A stretch of DNA of 64,000 nucleotides from Maniola hyperantus. Its lineage: Eukaryota > Arthropoda > Insecta > Lepidoptera > Nymphalidae. How positions within the stretch are numbered: position 1 is the stretch's first letter; every line of letters starts with the position of its first letter. The stretch is taken from positions 1,488,001-1,552,000 of the forward strand of contig NC_048554.1 in assembly GCF_902806685.2 (NCBI RefSeq). The letters run 5' to 3'. This document shows positions 42,484 through 53,717 of this stretch, one piece after another. The notes beneath the pieces were generated by a model that worked only from the letters and a program-made list of their open reading frames with translations, had not been told where the DNA came from and ran no database searches. Made by a program: the position numbers and the translations under genes.

Positions 42484-43736
42484 TATAATCTTGTTTTTTC
42501 TTTGTTGCAGGGTTTCCGTTTGCGTTTCCGTTTTTTTTTGCTTTCGTTTTCCGTATTTATTTCTTTTGCACATTCACGTTGGCAACTTAATTTCTATGGA
42601 TAAGACTTGGTGAAAATCTTTGTAAGGAAACATTTCGGTTGTGAAGAATCAAGTTAAATTGAGTTTTGGATCTTGGCCGATGCCGTCCAGCTACATTGCA
42701 GTCTTCGCACCTACAAGTAAGCAAATGTTTGTATCCTGGAACAGTTTAGTGAACCTTCTTAGTGTATGTGTACAGTAAGAACCCTGTCTTTACTACTGAG
42801 CTTTTATTTTGAAACAATTTTATGAATTTTACTGTGTCATTGTCTATTCCATGCCAATGGCATCTTAAATTTAAAACATAGATCTTATGTACTATCTACC
42901 TAAGGCATTCTAATGTATCTAAATTAAGTCTTGGCATTAAGCTAGAATAACTAAGCATTATTAGCCATCACTATGTATTAAGCGACCCCGGTAAAAGTTA
43001 CATTAAAAACAATTTTGCCTAACATCTAGCAAATTTCATTTATAACACCTCATATACATTACAAGGGAGTCGACGGCTAGCTTCTATTCTTTACTAGGTA
43101 GATAGATCAAGTAAAGAATAGAAGCTAGCCGTCGACTCCCTTGTAATGTATATGAGGTGTTATAAATGAAATTTGCTAGATGTTAGGCAAAATTGTTTTT
43201 AATGTAACTTTTACCGGGGTCGCTTAATACATAATGATGGCTAATAATGCTTAGTTATTCTAGCTTAATGCCAAGACTTAATTTAGATACATTAGAATGC
43301 CTTAGGTAGATAGTACATAAAATCTATGTTTTAAATTTAAGATGCCATTGGCATGGAATAGACAATGACACAGTAAAATTCATAAAATTGTTTCAAAATA
43401 AAAACTCAGTAGTAAAGACAGGGTTCTTACTGTACACATACACTAAGAAGGTTCACTAAACTGTTCCAGGATACAAACATTTGCTTACTTGTAGGTGCGA
43501 AGACTGCAATGTAGCTGGACGGCATCGGCCAAGATCCAAAACTCAATTTAACTTGATTCTTCACAACCGAAATGTTTCATTACAAAGATTTTCACCAAGT
43601 CTTATCCATAGAATTAAGTTGCCAACGTGAATGTACAAAAGAAATAAATACGGAAAACGAAAGCGAAATACGAAAACCGAAAACTAAAAACGGAAACGCA
43701 AACGGAAACCCTGCAACAAAGAAAAACAAGATTATA
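42484..43736. repeat. long near-perfect inverted repeat (hairpin-forming, ~1.25 kb)
   Basis: Left arm 42484-43094 and right arm 43111-43736 are reverse complements around a 16-bp spacer (taggtagatagatcaa). The inner ~500 bp per arm shows only a few mismatches by eye. The right arm has about 20 extra bases in the purine-rich outer part (43650-43700). Transcribed RNA would fold into a dsRNA of roughly 600 bp. It has no long frame. The inner end is cleanly matched right up to the spacer, unlike typical MITEs. It may be an inverted duplication, or a hairpin-RNA locus feeding Dicer. Neither is proven. Confidence 0.9.
42511..42716 (+). other. exon-like segment inside the hairpin arm
   Basis: It is preceded by a pyrimidine tract and ttgcag (42491-42510), a good splice acceptor, and followed by gtaagc (42717), a good donor. 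The 206-bp segment has no clear coding match. The same segment in reverse lies in the right arm at about 43489-43715. It may be a captured gene fragment. Confidence 0.35.
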
Positions 43737-43807
43737 ATTTGTGCTGTGTGAAAATTTCGACACGTGGAATTTTCCCGATCAAACACAACTCACCTATTTA
43801 ATTATAT

Positions 43808-43905
43808 TAAGTGTAGATAGATGTAGATTAGTGTAGATGTAGATAGTGTAGATGTAGATAAAATAAAATTATAACTAAATAATTTTAAGTGTAGATAAAA
43901 ACACT
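43808..43905 (+). repeat. (GTGTAGAT)n minisatellite, right
   Basis: agtgtagatagatgtagatt-type repeats mirror those at 42420-42460, so the hairpin is flanked by the same motif. DNA at 43906-44162 is unassigned. Confidence 0.75.
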
Positions 43906-44162
43906 ATCATAAAAATTATAAAAATAAACTTATAACACTTTTAAACATAAAAGGCAAAGATATTGCGCGATACATCTAGGGGAAAATTAAATTTATGCAA
44001 GTTTTAACGAGTTTCCCTTTGTTTTGCGGCAATTAGTTATTCTTTTCATCTCATTCGTGTTTTATATTAGACAAAGTTGCACTAAGTGTGGGGACGGCCC
44101 TTGTTACAAAGTTTTAATGCTTCTTAATTTATTTAGGGAATTATTTAACAGCGCGCTTAAAT

Positions 44163-44450
44163 GAAAACGTTTTTTGATAAAAGAAGGCCTTGTAATTTTA
44201 AGAGTTCTTTTTTAAACGTTTTTTGAGAAAAAAAGAAGACAGTAATTTTAAGTGTTCATTTTTAAATATTTTTTTGATAAAAGAAGGCCTTGTAAGTGTT
44301 CTTTTTCTAAATGTTTTGTAATAAAAGAAAGCCTCAAAATTTTACGTGTCATTTTTTAAAATGTTTTTGATAAAAGAAGGCCTTGTAATTTTAAGTGTTC
44401 TTTTGCTAAATGTTTTTTTAATAAAATAAATTTATTAGTGTTCTTTTTTT
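44163..44450 (+). repeat. ~55-bp degenerate tandem repeat
   Basis: About five units each contain a version of tttttgataaaagaaggcct and taattttaagtgttcttttt. Spacing is irregular (about 50-62 bp). Confidence 0.8.
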
Positions 44451-44619
44451 AATGACAACAATATTATGTAACTAAACAAAAATAAAACAGTGTCAGTTAA
44501 TTTGCCTGTGAACTCATTACGACAAAAAACACGAAAATTTCTGTAATTCAAAGCATAATAATTTGTATGCCTTTTGCTACAACTTAAAATAATATCGATC
44601 CCCTAGAACCCAAGATACG

Positions 44620-44710
44620 GATTGACATAATTTTTTGCATGAATATAAGTCAAAGACCTGGAGAGTGACATAAACTAATTTTTATCAAATTAAAGAGTTT
44701 CTACTGAATT
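44620..44710 (+). mobile_element. Lep1-like Helitron, internal fragment
   Basis: gacataattttttgcatgaa, then aaagacctggagagtgacat, and the gggatttttaaa region is lost. A middle section of the family only. Confidence 0.55.
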
Positions 44711-44717
44711 TTCAAGA

Positions 44718-45390
44718 AGCTAACATCGAAATGACGTCATTTTGACGTCAGCAGAAACAAAAATATACCATCAGCTAGAAACTTCAGTCTAGTGCTGACG
44801 TCACTAAAATGGCACGAGCATTAGCAATTTGCGGGACATATATCAACTACCTAGTGTGGAATAATATAACCATGCAGAGAGTCAGGTTATAATTTATAAG
44901 AAACTAGGTATTATTTTTAATTGCCAATTAATATTCGTTCGCCATATAAATAAGTATTTTCATGGATTTCGTGAATTTTGACATAAATTCCCCAAAGAAC
45001 AATAACCCAGACGCGTTAAACCACATTTATTGGTGTTACGGCGGCATCGTAAGCATTTATTGCGATTTTCATGTCACGCAGTTGCCGCCATTTTGCCTGT
45101 AAATGTCAACTGTTAAGCCCTTAAGTTTATTTGCTATTGTTTCAGGGGAAAAATGAATATTTCTTTGCGTATTACTTTTTATGACAACCCTTATGGCGCA
45201 GTGGTGTCAGTGGAGTTTTTTTGGTGGAGGATGTAGTTAGGTACAGTACGCTGCAGAAAATATAGGTTCCGCAAATTGCTACTGCGCGTGGCCGCCATTT
45301 TAGTGACGTCAGCACTAGATTGAAGTTTCGAGCTGATGGTATATTTTTATTTCGGCTGACGTCAATATGACGCCATTTCGATGTTAATGA
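44718..45390. mobile_element. inverted pair with TGACGTCA-containing arms
   Basis: Left arm 44718-44838 (catcgaaatgacgtcatttt ... gctgacgtcactaaaatgg ... gcaatttgcgggac) and right arm 45267-45390 are inverted copies about 430 bp apart. Further right, 45400-45510 (gcaatagcaatttgcgggac, tgtacgtcgacctttagaat) relates to the MITE at 61249-61452. The middle (44850-45240) is unassigned. Confidence 0.65.
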
Positions 45391-45614
45391 GACATGGTTC
45401 CAGCGCAATAGCAATTTGCGGGACTTATAATGTACGTCGACCTTTAGAATGTGATTTCGGCTTTGTAGAGCTCTGTTGTCTCTCTGTGTCTGACCTAAGA
45501 CAATTATGTATTCTGAGCCTAAGTAAAAGTATGATCGATATATTCTCAGCCTTAAAACCACTTTTTGGCTCCGAAAGCTAGCTGAAAAAGCCTAAGTACT
45601 TAAATGGTTACTAT

Positions 45615-45925
45615 CATAATCATAATCAACCCATCGCCGGCTCACTACAGAGCACGGGTCTTCTCTCAGAGTGAGAAGGGTTTTGGCCATAGTCTACCAC
45701 GCTGGCCATGTGCGGATTGGTAGACTTCACACACCTTTGAGAACATTATGGAGAACTCTCAGGCATGCAGGTTTCCTCACGATGTTGTCCTTCACCGTTA
45801 AAGCAAGTGATATTTAATTAATTAAAACGCACATAACTCCGAAAATTTAGAGGTGCGTGCCCGGGATCGAACCCCCAACCTTCGATTAGAAGGCGGACGT
45901 CTTAACCACTAGGCTATCACAGCTT
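45615..45925 (-). mobile_element. tRNA-derived SINE (family 2), full length
   Basis: On the minus strand: head aagctgtgatagcctagtgg (A box), gggggttcgatcccgggcac (B box), then the tgaggaaacctgcatgcctg body and a gccggcgatgggttgatt-type tail with (ATG)n. It is flanked by an 8-bp duplication gttactat (45607-45614 and 45933-45940). DNA at 45941-46262 is unassigned. Confidence 0.88.
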
Positions 45926-46262
45926 CACAATAGTTACTATACCAATATATATTTATTTTTTGTAATTCAGATTCTCATCCCTCTGGTATGGACGTGGTGA
46001 CAGAAAACCGTTGAGTCAAACTTAATAACGTCCCTCCGTTTACGAGAGGCCCAAAAAGAATCATTAAGAAAGTAATTAAAAGCTTTTAATTTGAATTTCC
46101 AAGGTTAGGATAAGGTGCGGTGGGACAAACAAAATTATGGAGACAAACTTTTCCAGACCGTGTGCTAATCAACATTATTGTTTCATTATAATGTCGGCTT
46201 TAGAATAGGCATTCTTAATCAAATTAGGATAATGGTTATTCTTGATTACAACCTGTTTACTA

Positions 46263-46443
46263 AAAGAATGGACCTGGCGTCGATTAAAAATTAAAAAAAA
46301 ATTAAAAACTCAACAAGTGGCAGACAAAAATTCATGTATCAGTGACAAAGACGCGAACATACACGTACTACGAATTTTTGTCTGCCACTTGTTGAGTTTT
46401 TTTATTTTTTTTTATTTTTAATCGACGCCAGGTCCATTCTTTT
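46263..46443. repeat. snapback with ~69-bp arms
   Basis: aaagaatggacctggcgtcg ... gtggcagacaaaaatt (46263-46332) is repeated in reverse at 46373-46443, almost perfectly, around a ~40-bp spacer. No coding content. Confidence 0.85.
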
Positions 46444-46740
46444 AATTGAAATAATTGAAATTGAAATAATTGAATTGAAATAATTTTTATTTGCTAAATA
46501 TGGGTAGTTTACAAAGGTCTTAATATATTACTTATAATCTAAATAGTCCCCGCATATTTACTGATACTTCAGCATGCAAATATTAATAATAATATATCTA
46601 CGCCTAAAGGTAATTTGTACAATGACAAACGATGTAGGGTATATTATTCAAACTTATTTTATAAAATTACAACTAATTAATTATACATCTTAAATTAGCA
46701 CTATGTATTTAGTAAACGGATGATTGTAGGTTTTAAATGT

Positions 46741-46836
46741 ATAGTCCGCGACAGGTAAAGACGGCAATCGGTGCGCAGTAGGCGCAGGGTGCAGTGTGGT
46801 ACTCTCCCCGATTGCCATGTTGACCTGTCACGTACT
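46741..46836. mobile_element. GTACGCGACAGG MITE, short form
   Basis: tagtccgcgacaggtaaaga at left and ttgacctgtcacgtacta at right, with a shortened interior (gcgcagtaggcgcagg). TA at both edges. DNA at 46444-46740 and 46837-47548 has no assignable feature. Confidence 0.7.
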
Positions 46837-47548
46837 AGAAATCTCATAATATGTGTTCGTTAGTTCACAATGAACCAAAAGTTTAATTTGCTATAATCCG
46901 CTGAAACATATCAAATCTGTATATTACAACATACAGCTTGCGACATGTCACATGCACCGCCCGCCCTCGCACTGCTAAACAAGCAGGAAAAACCAGCCAC
47001 AAAGCAAGCAATACGCACCACCACCTCTCAGCACCACAGAAATCCCAAAACACACTCGACGCACGTTTCCGACACCGGAGCATCCTCAGGAGTCAGGAGA
47101 TGTAGACCTTACCATTTGTATCATGGATTTCCGCAGAGTAACGCCTGCTTCTATACAATATTTGAGTGAGGCTTTGCCGAAAGTGTGATAAGTGACCTTG
47201 ACCGCGAAACCTCGCAGAACAGACGATTTATAGATACTAGGTGTATCCCTAGGTGTATACTAGATGTAAATAATTAACCCAGACGAGAATCGAACCCAGG
47301 ACATCCCATTAATGAAGAACAGAGCCCACAGCAGCACTAAAGTTGACAAAACAATGGTATCGGAAATAATACCAAACAATAGATCATCTCGCCCCAAAAT
47401 CACGTCTCAGTAAAGTTTTTCCGAAGATCCGTCGGCGTTATTTATCGTTGCAAAAAACGAATATTGTGGGATAGCTGAAGATAAATTTCGATAAGCCACG
47501 CGTTGTCGTGAAAAATTGACAACCTTCTGGACTAAGAGCCAGCGCGTG

Positions 47549-48061
47549 CCAGACCTTCGTTATTTTATAAAAGCTGAATATTTCTCTGCGTATTGTCCCC
47601 AGCACAGGTAGGAACGATCAGCGACTATGAATTTTGGACCAGGGTGGCTTTGGGAGATAGCAGGTTATAAAGGTGTAAAAAATCTTACGTCAAAGAATCT
47701 AAAGTCTACTTAATTGTTTTTTTTTATATTTTCTTCGGAATAGTAGCACGTCATGCCAGTACCAGACACTTAGTGTCGCGGCAACTCCCTTCCAGACATC
47801 TTTAAACTTTTAAAATTTAAGGGCGTCTTTCAGGACGTTATCACGCCACTAATGTATCACACATGTGTCTGGCAATAATACATGACGTGATTTCTAATAC
47901 TATTCCGAAGAAAATATAAAAAATTACACTTTATACTTAAGATTCTTTTTTACATTAGTTGTTATATTCCAAAGCCACCATGATCATAAATTTCGTAGTC
48001 GCTGATCGTTCCTCTGTACGCAGAGAAACTTTCAGATTTTAGAAAATAACGAAGGTCTGAT
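47549..48061. mobile_element. foldback element with ~110-bp inverted ends
   Basis: Left cagaccttcgttattttata ... aggaacgatcagcgactatg; right gtagtcgctgatcgttcctc ... aaaataacgaaggtctg. An inner inverted pair (ttcttcggaatagtag / ctattccgaagaa) follows. The interior carries gacacttagtgtcgcggcaa. A relic of its end is at 7368-7400. DNA at 48090-48458 is unassigned. Confidence 0.7.
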
Positions 48062-48458
48062 ACAAACTGGCTCTCATTCTATTCCTCTTTTTGTGGATTA
48101 AAAATTAAGTCAATCATATTTTTTTATAATAAGTAGTCAGTAAATGCAATAACTAGATATCTGGATGCCAATTGGTTAAAATGATGATGACGAGATTTCT
48201 AGGAAAAAAGCTCAATAGTTACTTTACGGTCATATTATTTTAAGTAAAAGGGGAAAGATGTAAATATAAAGGCCCAGTACAGGGTAAAGGCGGGGCTAGT
48301 CGGGGTTGATCACCCTTCACGTCAGCGAGCCTAAGAAAATATTGAGACCTCATTGAGGCTTACTTTGACTGCCAAATAAATTAAAGATCCTATGGATTTC
48401 TGTAGTAAGCGGTGATTGCCTAGTTAAGACTAAGGTTGAAATCTATACTTAGGGCTAG

Positions 48459-48613
48459 CACTACGGTAAACCGTACGTTTTTTTTCCGCAAAATCTGTGA
48501 ACTATAGAACTATAACATAGATGCGCGTGCGCTTCCGTACCGGATTTTGATAGATTTAAATTCAAATTTTCCGATTTTAAAACGCACCCCAACTCACCAC
48601 ACCGTAGTGCGCG
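48459..48613. mobile_element. short copy of the GCGCACCACGGT-ended element
   Basis: gctagcactacggtaaaccg, ttccgcaaaatctgtgaact and the right end ccacaccgtagtgcgcgc match the ends at 22285-22797 with most of the middle missing. Confidence 0.6.
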
Positions 48614-48704
48614 CAAGCACTTAGGCGCCATCTCCACGGACGATGGAATCGCGGCGATAGTCTCGCCATGTCACAAAATTCGATACAACTCAATGGGCCT
48701 ATAG

Positions 48705-48868
48705 AATAGAATAGAATAGAATGTTTTTTTATTCATGTAAACTTTTTAAAAGTGCTTATGAATAGTCAGGTAGTTTTAATTTACCACTGGTTCGGAATGC
48801 CGTTCCTACCGAGAAGAACCAGCAAGAAACTCGGCGGTTGCTCTTTTTAATTATACTATCTCCACTAT
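48705..48868 (-). repeat. LINE 3'-tail-type repeat
   Basis: (AGAAT)n, then ccactggttcggaatgccgt and agcaagaaactcggcggttg. Read on the minus strand, the microsatellite is the 3' tail. Relatives at 50258-50393 and 1437-1495. Confidence 0.6.
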
Positions 48869-48870
48869 AG

Positions 48871-48979
48871 GTGGATGGACAACATCAGACGAGTCGCAGG
48901 GAGCCGCTGGATTCAGGCGGCGCAAGTCCCTACAAGAGACCTATGTGCAGCAGTGGACGTCTATCGGTTGATGATGATT
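48871..48979 (+). repeat. RTE-like LINE 3' tail
   Basis: gacgagtcgcagggagccgc, tggattcaggcggcgcaag and ctatcggttgatgatgattt, as in 9337-9609, with a ~19-bp deletion after ggcgcaag. Confidence 0.7.
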
Positions 48980-49276
48980 TGATATGTGCTATTTATAATT
49001 AGTGACAATTTAGATCCATCAATAGCTGAAAATGAATGAAACGATCCATATCAACACAAAGCATGAACTGGTTACTGGAAGTCATTAGAGAATGAAACCA
49101 AGCGGCAATTTGCACACGTTGACCTATAGGCGTTCATTAGACGATCGGTTCTGCATCAATCAATTCCGTCAATCGTGACATGATCGTGACTGATAAATTA
49201 TCATGGATATTGGAAGTAATAATTGTTGTTGTATATTTCACTAGCGTATTAGAAATAATCCTGTAAAGCTATAGTT

Positions 49277-49316
49277 ATACAAACATACTAATTTCGACAA
49301 ATTAGTATGTTTGTAT
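49277..49316. repeat. small perfect hairpin
   Basis: caaacatactaattt and aaattagtatgtttg around a 4-base cgac loop. The surrounding 48980-49860 has no other feature that I can support. Confidence 0.8.
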
Positions 49317-49864
49317 TACATTTAACAAAAACGGATAACATAATATGGGGCACTGGGGGCGTTACACTACCAATACCATTGCGATTCTAGTATTACAGGA
49401 TTTCAAGAACATCCGGGTACATTGCTATCCTGTCAATACTATCAATATTTCCTCTATACAGGATCGCTATATCACATATCGTGTCATATTATTGATAGTG
49501 TAACAAGCACTGACTGTGGTAACCTATCGTTTAACGGAAGCCTTATACCGACGACCAGCTCATATATTCATATAGTAAATGTGGTCATGCACTATTGAGG
49601 GATGTTACACGAATTCCAATTTTAGCACCGTGGAATAAGGTTCAATCTGCTGCTGTATCATTTTACAAATATATTTAAATTACATATGTTTCAGTCCAGT
49701 AACATGTGAATCTATCTTCTAGGAAACATATTTCATAAGGCAACTGGAATGGATTTATCTTTCTTATTCTATTAAACAAACAATCTATTACTCATCGCGC
49801 AAGTTAATTGTTTTGGGTTCGATTCTCGGTTAGGTTAGTTTTAGAAAAGGAAATCTTTCCTCCA

Positions 49865-50098
49865 GGCTATAGTGCGCCTACGATTCGCTACGTAAAATTT
49901 TCTTATGCTACGCTGCACGGTGCACTAAAGTACGCTACGTTACATTTTGCTACGTTAAGCTACGTGGAGCTACGTGCGTAACTTCAAAACGTAATAATAC
50001 GCTGTGTTACATAGAGCTACGTGCGTAATTGGCCAAATTTAAAGTACACTAAGTTAAACTATGCTACGTTAAGTTACGCTACGTAGAGTTACGTAAGT
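49865..50098 (+). repeat. degenerate GCTACGT-rich repeat
   Basis: Many ctacgt/gctacg/ttacgt motifs over about 230 bp (for example gctacgttaagctacgtgga). It ends exactly where a GTACGCGACAGG MITE end begins. A similar tract at 53850-53965 also touches such a MITE. Confidence 0.75.
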
Positions 50099-50101
50099 GT
50101 A

Positions 50102-50155
50102 GTACGCGACAGGTTGAGAGGCAATCGGGATATGAGGCGGGGGGGACGCCCCGAG
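50102..50155. repeat. GTACGCGACAGG MITE, left end only
   Basis: gtacgcgacaggttgagagg then gatatgaggcgggggggacg. The right half is absent. Confidence 0.65.
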
Positions 50156-50257
50156 TCCAACCTATTAGCTCTATGTTTTTGGTACCAAGCGTCGGCCAAT
50201 GTGTTGGTATACCAATATCAATATCCTAATACAATTGAATACAATAACAAGAATAAA

Positions 50258-50393
50258 ATAAAATATAAATCTTTTTTATTCAAATAAACTTTTACAAGTA
50301 CTTTCGAATAGTCGGATGCATCTACCACTGGTTCGGAATGCCTTTCCTACCGAGAGGAACCAGCAAGAAACTCAGCGGTTGCTCTTTTCAAAC
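50258..50393 (-). repeat. LINE 3'-tail-type repeat
   Basis: ttattcaaataaacttttac, ccactggttcggaatgcctt and agcaagaaactcagcggttg, as in 48705-48868. From 50394 to 51364 I see nothing assignable. Confidence 0.6.
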
Positions 50394-51364
50394 ATTTGAT
50401 ATACCTACCTACCTACGTCCGTTATAGACTTTGAAACCATCCAGCCGATGTGTCCCAAGCCGGTATCATTAGAAAGGCAATAATGCAAAAATGGTTTTAG
50501 AACACTAAAACAATGAATTAGAAACATATATTTTTAGCGTAGTGGCACACAGGGTATCCGCTAGTGATATGTAAAATCTTAGGGAATTCATTCTCCAAAA
50601 CTTATATGCTACTAGATGATGCCTGCGTATTTAGCTAGATTATTATAAAAACTGTTCAAATGTGATTGATTTTGTGAAAAGCGAGGAGCAAATATAATAT
50701 AGAGCATAGATAGTAGCAAAACTCCGCTGTTCGCACATTTGCATTTGAATCGGTGTTTACAAGCTTCTCCAGACAAAACTTTGCACCATTATTCTGAATG
50801 GGAGCCAACCTCACCATACTAGCGATTTAAATATTTAATTTCAAACATACCTATTAGCTATGTACATATTATATCCTTCCAGCATAGAGACTCGCATAAG
50901 ATCTTCCTTCAGCAATGGGCCTATCGTTTAAGACGACGACAAACCGAAACACGTGTCGAATATTTTTACTTAAAGAATTTATATACAAAATTTCGAAAAT
51001 GTTTAGTGAAAATCATTTATTTAAATTGATCCTGGGTTTAAAACAAAGTTGACATAGATTCGAATTGATTAGTTTTTTTTAGGATACACTCCGTAAACAA
51101 AAATAGAAAAATAAGAAGAAAAATGACCCAAACTTAAGACGAGACAAGAACAGCTAAAGTTTGCTAATGAAACAAATTACTAGAATCGGGGAAAAGTTTA
51201 GTAATTTATCATCATAAAAGTAAATTTTGATTGATGATTAAACTGAGTTTAAGAGAAGTTTGCCACCGATCTCATTCAGGATTGCAGATCTAAAAGCAAA
51301 ACTCTGCGGTCGTAGATTCATTACCAACTGGAACTCTAATTCAAAAGAGCTTATGAAAGACTAA

Positions 51365-51575
51365 CTTATGCTCGCGACTTCGTCCGCGTGGACTAACAAA
51401 TTTAAAACCCCTACTTGACCCCCTTAGGGGTTAAATTTTAAAATAAAGAAATAAGAAAATTACTAGTGACTCGTGAGTGCATCCGCGTGGATTTAGGTTT
51501 TTTACAATCCCGTGGAAACTATGATATCCCGAGATATACTTAAATTAGCCTATGTCGTTTTTGTACAACCGATAG

Positions 51576-51615
<40 letters not shown>

Positions 51616-51640
51616 TCGCCTTCATAATATCAGTGTATTG
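51365..51640 (-). mobile_element. two Helitron-like relics with (CA)n
   Basis: 51365-51450 holds a GGTGACTGA-subtype 3' part (tgctcgcgacttcgtccgcg, acccccttaggggtt). 51468-51640 is a Lep1-like copy (gcatccgcgtggatttaggt ... actttcgccttcataatatc) with a 36-bp (CA)n at 51578-51613. DNA at 51641-52163 is unassigned. Confidence 0.6.
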
Positions 51641-52163
51641 TGAATTATATTTAAGCTTCCAATTCTGATCATAATATATCCCCTCAAAAGCCTTCCCATA
51701 AAACAAACATTGGCAAATCTTTTTACAATCAGAAACCGGAACATAAACTCAAGCACACAAGTGAAAGAAATACAAAACTCAAAGCAAAATAAATATTTGC
51801 GTATGTTATAACTTTGTTGTCTGAAAAAATATCCGCCTCTGCTTAAGCTCAAAGTTTGTCAAATTCAATAAAATTTTATAAAAGCCCCAACACATGGGAT
51901 AAAAATAATATTTTAACTATGTATAAATGCTATGTAGGCATTGACTTATATATTACTTCGTATGGACAGGGTTATTGAACAAACAAAATGGCACCGACTC
52001 ATTGGTGCTTATGTACCAATGCAACCTCAGTGATGTCTGGATTTCAAAGGGGTCGTTCATTAGTATCTAAGAGGTGGCGCTGATTTATTTGGTTTCAAAA
52101 CCGTGAAAAATTTTGTTTGCTTGACCATATCTTGTCATTTATATCGATGTATGTAGGTATAAA

Positions 52164-52460
52164 AAGCTGTGATATAGGTTAGGACGTCCGCCTCCTAATC
52201 AGTGGTCAGGAGTTCGATCCCGACCATGCGCCTCTAACTTTCTGGAGTTATTTATGTGCGTTTTAAGAAATTAAATAACCCATCCTTTAACGGTGAAGGA
52301 AACTCGCGAAGGAATCTGCATGCCTGGAAATTTCTCTATAATGTTCTCAAAGATGTGCGAAGTTTGCTAATCTAACTTAATTGGGACTTGTCCAGCATGG
52401 TGGACTTCGACCTCTTATTCTAAGAGGAAACTCGTGAGTTGAAATGACGATGATGATGTA
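52164..52460 (+). mobile_element. tRNA-derived SINE (family 2), diverged full length
   Basis: agctgtgatataggttagga (A box), caggagttcgatcccgacca (B box), gcgttttaagaaattaaata and a gacgatgatgatg tail. More mutated than 45615-45925. Confidence 0.75.
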
Positions 52461-52628
52461 ATGACCCGGGCGCTTACTACACGCAAATTTTCTATTTAGT
52501 AAATACGCCCTTCTATTTACTTTTCAAAGAATTTTTTGTAAAAAACAGTAAATAAAAGTTATTTTAAAAATATTGGTTTTATCAATTTTGTTATTTCCTT
52601 AAAGGTTCAGATAAGTATACGTGCCCAT

Positions 52629-52841
52629 AATTATAAATGCAAAAGTGTGTTTCTTTGTTGTTTTGTTGGTTTACTGGTTTGTTGGGTTGTCCTTCAATCA
52701 CGTCGCAATGGAGCAACGGATTGATGTGATTTTTGGCATGGGCAGCCTTACATAGGCTTTTTATCCCGGAATATCAAAGAGTTGCCATAGGATTTTTAAA
52801 AACATAAATCCACGCGGACAAAGTCGCGGGCATCACCTAGT
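52629..52841 (+). mobile_element. Lep1-like Helitron, full length
   Basis: Starts ataaatgcaaaagtgtgttt, has gttggtttactggtttgttg and caatcacgtcgcaatggagc, and ends caaagtcgcgggcatcacct then ag. Confidence 0.75.
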
Positions 52842-53111
52842 TTTAAACATATATTTGTCTCTTATCTACGTTACAGATGATCATAACAAACCAAAATAAG
52901 ATTCAGCAGACGAGACTCGGGTAAAAGAAAAGGTTGCTCTGTGTCAAATGAAGGGACACAAAACGGTTCGCACAAAATTCACAAATAAACAGAATGAAAA
53001 ACTTGCACGTCTAGCGGCCCCTTAATTTGAAGGATCTTTTTTTACTTATGTTAACATGATCACACATTAAAGTGCACGCAAAGAGTTTTATGCTAAATAT
53101 TAAGAACTTAA

Positions 53112-53286
53112 TGAAGCTCGTGACTTCGTCCGCGTGGATTTAGGTTTTTAAAAATCCCGTGGGAACTCTATGATTTTCCGGGATAAAAAGTAGCCTATGT
53201 CCTTCCTCGGGATGCAAGCTATCGCTGTTCTAAATTTCGTCAAAATCGGTTGAACGGATGGGCCGTGAAAGGCTAGCAGACAGACT
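53112..53286 (-). mobile_element. Lep1-like Helitron (CAAAATCGGTTG subtype), partial
   Basis: gaagctcgtgacttcgtccg, then tcaaaatcggttgaacggat and gaaaggctagcagacagact. The 5' end is missing. DNA at 53287-53717 is unassigned. Confidence 0.7.
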
Positions 53287-53717
53287 AATTTAATTTTTCA
53301 CTATACTCCGTAACTACTCTCTCATTGAGTTGTTTTCTCATTTTAGAGGGTAGAGCTTCTTTTGGTAGTTACATATACTTAATGGCCTACCATTATCACC
53401 CTAAAAACTCCTAAGATTTTTGGGCTAATAATGCGGTGGGTTTCGTTTGATAGAACAGGAATTTACTGATGTGAGGTTAAACCATTAAAATATTTATTAC
53501 ATGCAGTGCTTACGGTGCTAACAAATGCGCGTTTATCTTTAGTTTAAAGCATCTTTCAACGTCGGCCTGCATTAAACGAATTGCGTAGACGTTGTCGGGG
53601 CAGTACTTTTTAATTAATTTTGAAATGTTTGCTTAATATAATTTGTCGTTGGCGAGGGATTAAAAAATTAGATTATGTTAAAAACTTTTGAGTGCCCCTG
53701 GCTAAGTATACAACTAT

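Noticed and set aside
43592..43786. 64-codon minus-strand frame with a hydrophobic stretch
   Set aside because: It lies in the outer purine-rich part of the hairpin arm. The hydrophobic residues come from T-rich low-complexity DNA.
45172..45561. 129-codon minus-strand frame
   Set aside because: It runs through the TGACGTCA inverted-arm repeats and shows no protein motif or codon bias.
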